Shown here: positions 1 to 12,400 of the stretch, in pieces
Position numbering within the stretch: the first letter of the stretch is position 1
How the letters are laid out: every line of letters starts with the position of its first letter
Assembly (NCBI GenBank): GCA_903813345.2
Contig: CAIIXF020000011.1
Location: forward strand, 15,483,754-15,547,753
Direction of reading: 5' to 3'
Length of the DNA stretch: 64,000 bases
Origin: Owenia fusiformis
Taxonomy: Eukaryota; Annelida; Polychaeta; Sabellida; Oweniidae
Notes under the pieces: generated by a model
What the model was told of the DNA's origin: nothing
The model's input: only the letters and a program-made list of their open reading frames with translations
The model's database searches: none
Position numbers and translations under genes: made by a program

Positions 1-512
1 TAAACTTGTTGACAAAGAGGCAGGAAACTGGTATGTAAACTTGTTGACAATGAGGCAGAAAACTGGTATGTAAACTTGTTGACAATGAGGCAGAAAACTG
101 GAATGTAAACTTGTTGACAATGAGACAGAAAACTGGAATGTAAACTTGTTGACAATGAGGCAGAAAACTGGAAATGCAATCTTGTTGACAAGGAGACAGA
201 AAACTGGAATGTAAACTTGTTGACAATGAGGCAGAAAACTGGAATGCAAACTTGTTGACAATGAGGCAGAAAACTGGAATGTAAACTTGTTGTCAATGAG
301 GCAGAAAACTGGAATGTAAACTTGTTGACAATGAGGCAGAAAACTGGTATGTAAACTTGTTGACAATGAGGCAGAAAACTAGTATGTAAACTTGTTGACA
401 ATGAGGCAGAAAACTGGAATGTAAACTTGTTGACAAAAAGGCAGAAAACTGGAATGCAAACTTGTTGACAATGAGGCAGAAAACTGGTATGTAAACTTGT
501 TGACAAAGAGGG
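1..512. repeat. 35-bp minisatellite
   Basis: About 14-15 head-to-tail copies of a 35-bp unit containing ACTTGTTGACAATGAGGCAG run from the window edge to about 512, with a few single-base variants per unit. The array is cut by the window start. An open frame on the minus strand simply reads the repeat. Confidence 0.95.
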
Positions 513-1191
513 AATTAACTTCATCTGGAAATATAAGATTTCCAATGGGACAGTTATGATTAATTGGTTGTAACACTTATCAAAAAGCTAAAGGTACTCT
601 CTAGAGTTAATCTGGTTGAATAATACTAATTAAGGAAAGTTTGAGTGATAGGGTTACTGTAACCTTAATATCATTGACACTTCCAGTGTTTGATTCAATT
701 CCCCGAGGATGAGGTAATTTCTAACATGACAATGACACTACAGGCAGTTGGCAAATGGATTTTAAATGATGTTATTGGAGAAACTCTCAAAACGAATTTA
801 CACTTACTATTGATATCATTATTAATTTAACAAAGATCTAATCATTACACGGAGGTGTATTCACTTTTAAATAAAAGACACACGGTGAACGATATCATAC
901 CTCAAAATGGCCACCTTAAAATTCATCTAGCATGCCAAAAAGTCTAGATAATGGCAACGCCAAGAAGTAGCAAATACCATCGAACATCTAATGAGTGTCA
1001 GACAACACTGTTTAAAATTTTGTCTCAAAATGGCCACCATAGATGTATAGTAAAATCTGTGCATATTGAACATGTTTTGCCTCAAAAAATGTTCAGTGTT
1101 GCTACATGTTCACTACAGAGAGGGTAATTTATAAATTCCTGAATAAACAAACTGCTATTTGAGTAATTGCCCTGACCAACAGACATATTGA

Positions 1192-1223
1192 TGGATGAAT
1201 GGATGGATGGATGGATGGATGGA
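1192..1223. repeat. GGAT tetranucleotide microsatellite
   Basis: About eight GGAT/GATG units in a row with one variant unit. Confidence 0.95.
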
Positions 1224-2631
1224 CGTTGTTCAATGGGATAACAAATTAATTCTAGATTTCCATATGAAAAAACATCCCTGTAAATTTCAAATTAATCCAT
1301 CAAAAATTTTGTCTGGAAATGAGCAGACAAGTCCCCATCTCCCGCCATGTAGTAAATACAGACAATGGGTCAACAAACTCTAAATCAAGCTACAGTAAAA
1401 CCTGTCTACTAAAACACTAATGAGACTGACCGAAAGTGTTCAGATTGGCAGGTGTTCACATTTCAAGGTTTTTACAATATTTGAGCCAGGCCACAGGAAA
1501 AGGGGTCTTATCACAGATTTCTTCAATGTTTTGATTTTTTGTTTTTCTTAAAAAGCACAAAGAGACCTTTCAAATGAGCCATGGCTCGTGTCTTAACAAT
1601 TTTTCCTTGCAGGTTTAGACCAAAAAGACTGATTCGAATTTAGCACATTTTTCTCTTAATCTTGGGCACATTTTTGGCTCTGTATCACAATTTAAATTTT
1701 TGTGATAAGACTGGTTTTCCTATGGCGAGGCTCATTTATTATCCATGGCAGATTATACTTGTTTAATTATTCGTTATTAATCAAGTAAAATGGGATGAAA
1801 AATGTGTTCTTATTGAGAAGTATTCAGATTAGAGAAGTGTCTGGATATACAAATTTTATGATAGATAAATCAATGTTGAAGTAATCCATGTTATATAATT
1901 ACATTTACATACACGACAACCATGTGACAGGGTATTACGCACGCCATTAATCAAGTGATATTACTTTGTAACAAAAGCTCCCGAAGAAAATAATGGTGAT
2001 CTTTAAAGTAGTGTATGTCTTGTGTGCAAGTGTGAGTTTTTTCAAATCCCTCCGATGATTTTTCAATCAAGCCTGCAGAAAAACTAAGAACTTATCCTCT
2101 GTTCAAAAATGCAAAATGAATTATTTATAAGCAAATAATCTGTAGAAAAAATCTAATAATGAATGGTAATTTTTTTAAATTGAAAAAAATCACTAATCAC
2201 TAATCAATGATTTGACATGTAAATGACACTCTAACGCGAGCTTAAATGCCAGAAAATCAGGAAAATCTAATTTTCGAAAGAATTGGCATTAATCAGGGAC
2301 TGTTTGAACACAATGCCTAATATTAATTTTGAACTGTCTCCTCCAAGGGATAAATCCGTTAATGGGCATCCTACTAGAACTTCATTTTAGTAATTGTGTT
2401 TATTACATGCTACTCTAAATGTTTGTAAATTATTTTGGCGAGGCACCAATGTTTTTATAATCAACAACAAGTATGAACACGTATGAAATACTTGGAAAAC
2501 AGAACAGTAGAATTTAAAAGTACGAAAAAACACAGTTGTAAGAAGGTTGTTAGCTTCCTACAAATTGACTGTTATTTGAAAAAAATAGCCATTTTGAAAA
2601 AAACATTATCAATACGCATTATATCCAATTA

Positions 2632-3138
2632 CAGGCCTGTCAACTGTCCCGCAATTTGCGTATTTGTCACGCATTTGCTGAAGAATTTGAAGTCACGCCA
2701 GTTATTTTTTCGTGACAGAAAATGTCACGCAAATACGCATTTTACCTGGTAATTGTCACGCAAAAATATTTCTGTAGAAAAATTTATAAAAAAGATCGTC
2801 CACACAGCAAAAATACGAACGCCGGAAAAAAATGTACGCATTCCGTTCGGACTTTTCACGCGAATTACGTATATGTCACGCATTCCGTTCAAAATTTTTC
2901 GTACCTACCCCCCCCCCCCCCCCCCCCCCCCCCGTTGATGGTTGTTTAAAACGCGAGCGTAGCGAGCGCGAAAAATTTGAGGTGTTCAAAATTTGGCAAC
3001 ATGAAATAAAATTTAAACCAAGGTGTTCAAAATTTGGATCAAGGTGTTCAGATTTGGACCAAGGTGTCCACATTTTGAGGGGAGGTGTTCAACATTTCCA
3101 AGTCACTCATGTTAGGTGTTCCCAAGTTGACAGGCCTG
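2632..3138. mobile_element. 507-bp MITE with 14-bp terminal inverted repeats and 6-bp target duplication
   Basis: The left end CAGGCCTGTCAACT (2632) is matched by its exact complement AGTTGACAGGCCTG (3125-3138). Both ends are flanked by CAATTA (2626-2631 and 3139-3144), a clean target-site duplication. The left half repeats TGTCACGCA several times, the centre has an uninterrupted run of 26 C (2908-2933), and the right half repeats 'aggtgttcaaaatttgg'-like phrases. It has no coding capacity, so it is a non-autonomous DNA element. The superfamily is uncertain. Confidence 0.85.
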
Positions 3139-3850
3139 CAATTATGAACAGAACCCTCCTACCAGTATTCAATAATGGCCCGATTGATAGTCGGGTTCAC
3201 GATGACCCCTACAACCCTAGAATCACTCTTATTCAGAGAATAATTGCAAAGAAACATCTCAACCCTAGCTCTTTGAAAATGATTAAATATAAATCTGACA
3301 AATCATAAGAGACGCATGATCAAGAGCAAAACTCATTAAATTCATATCACACAGATTAGATTATTTCAAATGGCATTACCAAACATTATCAGGCAAAAAA
3401 TAAATTTCGAGATTTTCCTCACATGGCCAAGGAAGATTGGATCCCAGGCCTCCATCTCGATATTCTGCCATATATGGAGATGTTGTCATTTAAAATTTGA
3501 AGTCAAACAGCCGTCATTTTGTTCACTTCAGAATTTGGATCGCAAATCCAAACAAAAAATTTCAAAACACACAAGAAGTGGTTGAGATTTTGGTTTGAAT
3601 ATTTTGGACTGTAGTTCATGAATTTATATAGTCATTAATATAATGTCAGAAAATAACAAAATTCTGACATTTTCATTGTTGGAAAATATCGAGCTGCGTC
3701 CCTGGGAGCCAATCTTCCTTGTTGCATAGCCTAGACAAAGTCCATGTATCTTTAATCTTATAGATTATCTTATATTATCCTATTTGTTCTCATTTCTGTC
3801 AAACTTACTCTTGTTTCTGTCAAACTGATTTATTAACAAACTCAGAATAC

Positions 3851-4567
3851 AAAGGACCATGTGCAGTATGGCAAGTGATTTTAGACAGTCATATCTTTCA
3901 CCATGAGGACTTTCTGGCCATAAATACAATGTTTTTTATAAAAAGAATATGTTTTCTTTCGAGTGAAATCTCCATGATAGTAAAATATCAATCCAACTCT
4001 CTGAAAAATTATGGTTTAGGACCCGACCTTGGCACTTTTTTCAAATGTAAGGCTTATTTTCTAAAAAGAGGATCTTGTTTTTCTCAATTTTAACATATTG
4101 AACGTTTCTTCTACACTATATTAACGATTTCTGAAAAGGGGAAGGGTATTGAAATGTGTTAAAGTTAAAACCACACATCCCATGTTATTTTACCATAGGG
4201 AAAACTCGTGCGATCCATTGTTTTCAGCATAATTTTGGTCATCGAAAATTGATATCTTCAAAACTAGACTTTCAATACCATTCTACTTTAGAAAATGTTT
4301 TAGATCCCTTGTTGAATAATCTTTTCACGCAATAAAAATCAGAAAAAGGTAATCCTCTTTTAAGTAAATAGGTTCAACATTTTGGAAAATTGTTGACACT
4401 ATTCATAATTTTTCGAATTGTTTGATTGATATTTTTATCCATATGGGTACTTCACTTGAAAGAAAACATATTGTTTTAATAAAAAACATTGTATTTATGG
4501 CCAGAGAGTACTCATGGTGAAAGATATGACTGTCTAAAATCACTTGCCATATTGCACATGGACCTTT
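3851..4567. mobile_element. 717-bp long-inverted-repeat (foldback-like) element
   Basis: About 140-150 bp at the left end (3851-3995) return as the reverse complement at 4428-4567 with only scattered differences; both arms contain GCAAGTGATTTTAGACAG and CTGGCCATAAATACAATG. The central ~430 bp is unique AT-rich sequence with no ORF of note. This is a non-autonomous DNA transposon or foldback structure; the family is not recognised. Confidence 0.8.
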
Positions 4568-5891
4568 CCTTGTCATTTCAAGGACTCATATTTGTAATTT
4601 GAAAATTCCCTGATTTTAGCGCAGTCAGTCAGCACCATCTATCCTAACTCTAATTTAATGTGACACAATTACTCTGACGCGAGTAGGTAGTTACCAGTTT
4701 CGCCACCAGGTGGATGATTCGGGGGAAATAACATGGCAGGGTATTACAAAATTCCCTTAAACTTGAATATTCATCAGTTTTAGTGGTTCACTTTTCATAT
4801 TACCCGTATGCATGTGATAGTTATACAAATTAAAATATGTCCAGTAAAAGAAAATATTATCTGCCCAACACAAGAAAAGATATTTCACTTTTTGTGGTTT
4901 TACAACATGGGGTCTATGGGGAATCTCCCCGACCTAGAAGTCACATTTTCAAAGAAAACTAAATTTTCAAAGTTGATAAACTCTTTTCAAAACCACATTT
5001 CTAGATGTAATTTTTCATGTAGATTCCAAATATGACATCAGATTGACTGAATTGTGAATTTTTAATGACGTAAATCAAGATTATTTCTACTCGCATCTAG
5101 GATATTGAGGTATAATATAAATTAGCGTGACCTAAAAGCATCACTCACTTGACATTTTTATTGAGAATTGGGAGCTTTTGTAATGTATTGTTTGTTAGTA
5201 ATTGGGAAATGATTTTTTAGTGATTTCAATAATCGGCATTCTACATGAGGTGTGAGCTTTGATTAACGATAGGGTGTCTGTCTAATAGACCACTGTAACT
5301 AAAAATAATCAAGCAATGCATTAATCAAAAGGCAAAGATGAGTTACCAGACTTATTCAAATAGGTATATGTAGGAATAGATGGTGCTGACTGTGTATTTT
5401 AGGTCCTTTCTGGTGGCCCAATTTCAAAGTTATTTGATATATCCAGGGGCTAGAAAAATAAACTGAGGTCTGTAGGGACAGGATGTCAGAAAGGTTTAAT
5501 GATTATAGAATGACAATCTGACCGATTAATAAGGTCCTAACCTTCTTCCAAGGACAGTTTATTTCATTATTTTGGCTTTAGATAAAGACTAGCTGCTGAT
5601 GCTAATTTAATTATATCAATTAGTATTCATGAACATTGTCCTATCTAACATAACCCTGTAACCTATCTATTTCTGCCAGCATTTATCGATTTGATCATGC
5701 AGAAGAAAAACATTTATCAAAGCAATCTTTTGAAACTCCTCCATCAATTTATGTTCAATCCGTCTGATAAAACGGATTGAGTCAAACTTATACTTCATTT
5801 TTAAATCAGAAAGGTAGTCTTTCTGTGATGTTGTGTGTCTTAAATTGATTTCTTTGGCAGTGTTAAATGGATAAATCACTAACCGATTAAC

Positions 5892-6392
5892 TTAGGGGAG
5901 GCATCAAAAGTCTTTTTTATTTTTTTCATATTTTTTTTTTATTTTTTATATTTATTCACAGTAAAAATGTTTTCTTTACAGTGTAATTGATTTCTTAGTC
6001 ACTAATATAAATAATAAATATATAATATTTATAGATTAGAAATGGTATGGGGGGCACCATTATTATGTGAAAAATAAAAATATCTTAAAGCATCAAAAGT
6101 CTGATGTTGCATCGAAAACCAAATAAATCTAGTTAAGGGAGGTGGATCAAAGTCATTTCAATTTTTACGATTTTGACTCAGAATGCCTAAGAATGGTTTA
6201 AAATAAAGATTTTACCTGATGCTATCTTTGTCAAGATCATTCCAATGGATTCTATTCTATCATTTTAAAACTAGATTGTTTTTAGAAGTTAGCAATCAAC
6301 TTTCATGGTATCTAATTTTGGGAAGTGGTTAAAGTCAAAACTAGATTTATTTAGTTTCCGATCCAACATCGAACTTTTGATGCCTCTCCTTA
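5892..6392. mobile_element. ~500-bp MITE with related internal motif
   Basis: The left end TAGGGGAGGCATCAAAAGTC (5893) is mirrored by GACTTTTGATGCCTC-type sequence at the right end (about 6370-6392). A third copy of the 'gcatcaaaagt..gatgttg' phrase, in direct orientation, lies at about 6089. The centre is very AT-rich. It ends only about 30 bp from the ACTR6 exon at 6423. Confidence 0.65.
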
Positions 6393-6422
6393 TATGAGCA
6401 TTAAAAAAGAGCTAAGACTTAC

Positions 6423-9400
6423 ACTCTTTCTTTGAATCCTGGGATAAGGCAGTTACCTCCTGTGAGAACAATGTTGCCATAGAGATGAGGGTGCATTTCT
6501 GAAAAGTAAACAATACATAAGAATAATTCTAAGACAATGGTGACTTTGGATTCTGAGTGAATTGAACCCATTTGGAGGATATGTCACTATTCCAAGATAT
6601 ACGCCTGTTTACACAGTAAGGTCAGGACTATATTTATAAATGAGGACATATACAGGGTGTTCCAAAAGTAACAGGACTGGTGCTGGCATTTTGTTGGATA
6701 TGCACCAATTGTCTTCAAAATCGTACATAATATACTTTCATGTATTGTTACTAAAATTGCAAAGTTTCGATAAAAATTATTAAACTGGGGTAGAGTTATG
6801 GTTGCTATGGTAACATGACATCACAATACCCGGGGCAACATTCGACGCAGAAAATTACGGAGACTTTAAGCATTTTGTACATCCCATATCAAAGTTAGAA
6901 TCCAACAACTGGTGGGAATTACATTTGCTAAATACATCATTTGATATTCCTATCTATCCTCCACTTTGAAAAGTAGGGTCCTCTTGGGTCAGTCTAAGAT
7001 TAACAGTGGAGAGGTTAAGCTTTGCATATATAATCGAAACTGAACCTGTACGTATCACTCGACCATATACAAATTCATGTAGCCTTCTCATATAAATAGC
7101 CGTTCAAATCCAGTGTTTGTTTAGACTACACCATAGTGTGTAATGATTGTATAGTATGTCATTGATGCGGTTTTATAGCTGGTTTTCTAATACATATTTT
7201 AAACGAGCTCGTTTCGTAAGATTTTTGGCGCTAAATCATGCATGACATACATCATCGTGTTCAGCAAGAATTCAACTGTACATCGAAATCAAAATTGACA
7301 GCATAGTGTTCAATAGACACGAGTAAAATGGTTCCCGTTGACCCAACGTCAAATATTCAAATCTCCCGTTCTAAACCCGAAACTCTGAAGCTGAAAGAGT
7401 ATCTGAAGTAGACTAAGCGCGCATAAAACTATGAGCGCTCGATACATTCCTTTGTTAATTTTTGTACTTTGCGTTCACGGTTACGTTGTGAAAAACATCG
7501 TTAGCTTAACCTCTCCACTCTGTATCCATGACTCAAACACATGAGTGAACCCATTTGATGACATGTCACGCAGGGTTGATAGGACAACTTGGGGAAGGTC
7601 ATTCTCATCTTTAACGGTCTTACCGCGCTGATTACATTCCCTTCTCCACATAAAAGTAAAACTTAGATATTGCATGATCAGAAGATTATGGTGCATGGTC
7701 TTAGACCTCAAGACCTAGCTCCGCTATAGGTGCAGTGGTCTTTAATGCTGACTTGCGGGCAGGTGCTTTATCCAGTTATCAAGGTGGGTTACTGGTTTCA
7801 TATTGGGTATTTTAAAAAACTCAACAGTGAATTGTGCAGACTGTTATACATAATTATATTTCAGGAAATTGAATAAACATTATTATTATGAAATCATACT
7901 TGAATCTGAGTTGTAGAGCAACACCATAACTATAAAGCAACTAATAAAACAAACAAGAAATGTTGTATTGTAATAGGTGAATTAGATACTTTCTTCAGTT
8001 ATATAAAAGTGTTAGATACTACATTTTCATGAAAAAGTTGCCCCGGGTATTGTGATGTCACGTTACTATAGTAACCATAACTTTAACCCACATTTTATCA
8101 TTTTTTCTGAAACTTTACAATTTTAGTAACACTACGTCAAAGTACAATTTGTGAAAATTTGAACACACTCGGTGCAGAATTTACAAAATGCTAGCACCAG
8201 TCCTGTTACTTTTGGAACACCCTGTATATATGCCTGTATACAAGCAATTGTCCGGAGAGGAGAGGGGGTTGTGGGTTCAATCCCTACTAGGGTGGAGTGA
8301 CTTTTTCACGTCAGCTTTTAGCAGATTAATTCTGTGTTTTAATTAACCAAGGAGACTGAGAAATATGCCTGTTTACACTGTAATGTCAGGTCCATATTTT
8401 GATAAACGAAGCCATACATTCAAGAAGACTGAGATATATGCCTGTGTTTACACTGTAATGCAATTGGGAGGTTCAAGTTGACAATTGATGTATGGAAAAA
8501 GACTTGCATCCTAGAACTGAATTAAATTAGATATAAATAACACCCTTATTTAAGTTAACTTAACTTAGTGTATTAAAGTAGAAAAATCCTGCAAAATTCT
8601 ACATCAATCAGGTAGTCGGGTTCAATAAAATTGCAAAATAACATCTCAATGGAACAAATCCAGTGCAAAAAAACAATATAGAAAATGATGAGATAGAGTA
8701 CATGTACATGAATTAATCACAAGGGTAAATAGATAAAATAAAAGTCGGGTATCATCCAATCAGAATTCAGGATTTCAATGAGGCGAGTAATAATACATAT
8801 TACCTACCTTCAGGTGTCTCTGATATACAATGTACTATGGCTTCACTAATACCCATTTCATGAATACCAATATCAGAGGGATGAAACAGCACCTCGGGTA
8901 CTGCGAACCTTTCATTGCACATCCGTATAATCTAAAAGAACAGTCCAATTATTATAAGCCTCTTATGAGTGGAAAATAATCAGATTACTCGGTGTTAGAA
9001 AGTGAATTGCGATTATAGATTCTTTAGAGAAAGATGAAGACTACGATTCTAGAATTGATGGTCATTGTCTAAAAACGAGTGCTAATGGTATTCCAATTGG
9101 CAGAATACAATAGGTATAGTCTAAAAAAAGCTACTGGGATTCTAATATCAGTAATAAGAAGAATTCATATACTGCATATATCATCTCTTATACCAGATAA
9201 GAAGTTTTTTGGGGCGACCCCTTGTGCAACTGATATGAATATATTACTTTCAGTTTTATAGACCCAACTTGTGAATAGAAATATAGATTATAATATCATT
9301 TACATCCAACACGAATATGTTTTGTTCAATTCACAACAACCAGTTCTAGGGAGTATCACAAAATATGTATTGTACTTAGTACTGTATAGTTACTGAAGTG

Positions 9401-12400
9401 AGTTTTCACAAGGGACAAATAATTGCAAAGCCTGTTATGTTTTATTGGCTCTTGCTCGTTGTAAATCCTAGGATTTTAATTAAAAAGCTCAATAACCATC
9501 CATCTCTATTAAAAGAAACAATCGTAAAAACAATTCATTTTCATACAACCAATATCATTTGCTCTGTGACAGGCGTACAGCCGCCGTAGCTTCACAAAAA
9601 CTATTACTTACTATTGCATATCCTTTGATTTTAAACTGCATATTTCTCTCAATTTTGGGAAGCTTCAGCCACCGTAGATTTTCACGAGGCTTATCTGATA
9701 TGGTTTGTTTGTTTGACAGGCATCAATGACTTCTTAAACAAGTGATTTGCATCCCGTCTTTATCTTCAAAATATTATTTTACCTGTTCATGACCCTTAGG
9801 TTTCCCATCTGTTTCCTCTTGTGTCTTGACAAAGCCACGTTTTATATGTGTGTAATCTGGCAGAACATAGTCCGTCACGACTGTGTTTTCAGCACCTTTT
9901 TTCCTGAAATGCAACATTTTGAAAAAATTGACTTTCAAGCCATAGAATTAATCCAATGACTGAATCAGTTTTGATATATAGGCATTAACATGCAAAATTT
10001 CACTACCTGCCATTTGTTACAGACACCAACTGCCAAAATCAAACTTTCAAGTAAATACATGTACTTAGTAAATTTGACTGAATCACATAATATGAATTTT
10101 GCAATTTTACCCCCAGATGAACTCATTTTTGACCAAAGTATGAGTAGAATGCAGAAATGTCTTGTTTTGTTTGTCTAAAAAATTACATTTTTACGCAGCA
10201 TATCATCATGAAATATCTGTACATAAACGAGGGTTGTCCCAGAAGTAATCCACTATATACTCTAACTTTATCAGTAATTGATATTTTTCCATAAAATTTT
10301 CCGTAAATGTTTTCAGGATATAATAGATAAAACTTCAATTGTTATATACACAAAATTTCAGCTGAATTGAAGAATATCAAAGAAAGTTAGAGCATATAGT
10401 GCATTACTTCTGGGACAATCCTCGTATATGAACAACATTTCAGACAGGTTTTGTTTCAAATGCTTTACTACAAATATTAACTTTTTAACATAAATACATC
10501 TTAATAAAAATAAGTAGGTGTAAGTGCTCAGTGTAAAAAATGATAAATGAATAACAATCTTCTTAAAGGATGAGTTTTAATTTAAGTTAATAAATCAAAT
10601 ACGCAATTCCTACAGCATAGAAATATGTCATCAGACCAAGTGTTAATTTCATAGCATGCTGATCAATCCTATTTCCATTACTGCCATTGCCCCTTTCTCT
10701 ATTAACAAAACGATAATAACTTTGATTATTGTCATAATTCCCCCTATTTTCTGACTCTTATTTCAAATTAATTGACAGGTTAATGAGAAAATGTCCAAGA
10801 ACAGACAAATCAAGCAAGATCTCAAGGACTCGAGGCAAGACTAATGGAGACTATGGCAAGACGAGTACACTTAGTACAGGCTTAGTACAACTTGTCTTAT
10901 CTGTATTGAGTTGGGAAAATGATGGGGATAAATAACACCCAGTCCTGTTAAGCCAGAGGGGTTCACATGTTTGAATAACCTCCCCCTGCCATCTAAAAAA
11001 GGGATCTGAATCTGATGATATCCAATATGAAGTCAAAGGTACATATTCTCATGTTAAGTTAATACACACTTGCTGCAATCTTACTATTCACAGGAGAAAA
11101 TTAGTAATCAGCTGTATTCTACATTCCTAAATACCCTAATGTACACACTATATTCAAATATCAAATCTCATTTCTTACAAAAAGAAAAATTTGGATGCAT
11201 TTTGTAGCATGATGGGTTCAAACTCTTTTAAATTCGCCAAGTATAATTTGACATTGAATCAGTATTTGTTAACCTAAAAATAATCTATTCTGGCCATATG
11301 TGTATTTGTCATTTTGAAAATGATTTTCATTAAATTAAAAATGACCCCTTGGGGATGAAAGGACTAATATCTATTTTTGCAATCACCAAAAATTTGAATG
11401 GAGATATTAGGCTGCTCTATTCAGCATGCAGTACATACTTATATTGAAGCAGTCAATAAGCATACTGTGCACACATTGATAGTGCATGGAGAGTTCTATT
11501 ATAAGCTGATTAAATACACCTTGTGTACACCATAGTCACTGTAGCCTACATACTGGAGTTAAATAAGGTCATTCAATAGCACTGTTAAAAGCAAATAATA
11601 TCGGTTCAAATGTACTGGCATAGAACACAAAAAAAGAAGTGAACATTAGCCTAAAACAGTCTAAAACATGACTAAAATGTATCTCTTACTGATGGTCCAT
11701 GTTTTTGCATACTGCAATGGAGCAAACATCCTACTAGCTCCCCTGGATGTAGGATATAACAGCCGTGTAACAAACATGATTAAAATTGGAGATATTCTCC
11801 AGCAAAGAGGACATAAGATTAATTTCCTGTATACCAGTGAACTACGTAACACGAAACTGTTCAAGATGGCTGGGAAGAAAATGGCAGATGCTGTGAACAG
11901 ATTCAATGTGATTACATACAAGGTTCCACCAGAAGATCCTGCTGTAGCAGAGGCAACAGATACCATGGACTGGCTGGACTCATTTATAGGCTTATCATGG
12001 TCAGATATAGTTAAGATGTATTGGCCATATACTTATCCAGAACATTTGAATAATGCAATTCAAGATATGGACACATGGAAAAAATTGTCTGAGCAATCAT
12101 TTGATGTGATAATTGCAGATGCCAATAATTACTTTGGCAGGGTTCTAGGTGGTCACTTCAATGTTCCAGTTATTGTATATTCCAACTGGGGACCAATGGG
12201 ACATGATTTCATATACCCTATCAACCCATCATATATACCTGTAGACTTTACAAACCCTTATCTAAGTGATAAAATGGATATATGGGAACGATTTTTGAAC
12301 ACATGGGAATATCTTCGTTTTCATTACTATGCAGCTGTTGCGCAAGAAATGGTGAAAGAAGTCTGCTTGAAATTTAAACACATAAAAACTGCGGCCTGTG

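Larger units (their letters stand above)
1..6422 (-). other. Terminal intron of ACTR6 (as seen), repeat-filled
   Basis: I find no exon here that matches the missing ACTR6 C-terminus (expected to carry a Tyr-Ala-Trp-Glu-Gly-Gly type motif), so the stretch is read as intron more than 6.4 kb long. It holds a 35-bp minisatellite, a GGAT microsatellite, three inverted-repeat elements (2632-3138, 3851-4567, 5892-6392) and otherwise plain AT-rich DNA. The short open frames in it have no recognisable domains. Confidence 0.6.

Noticed and set aside
1-576. Regular direct repeats that might suggest a CRISPR array
   Set aside because: There are no unique spacers; whole 35-bp units repeat, and the genome is animal. 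It is a minisatellite.
2722-3308. Open frames with long proline or glycine runs
   Set aside because: They are produced by the C26 tract inside a MITE; the flanking residues have no domain and the frames overlap on both strands.
5667-5879. Candidate last exon of ACTR6
   Set aside because: The encoded sequence shows none of the expected ACTR6 C-terminal residues, and no acceptor fits the required phase.
8264-8300. tRNA gene
   Set aside because: Only a B-box-like sequence is present; no A box, acceptor stem or anticodon arm could be folded.
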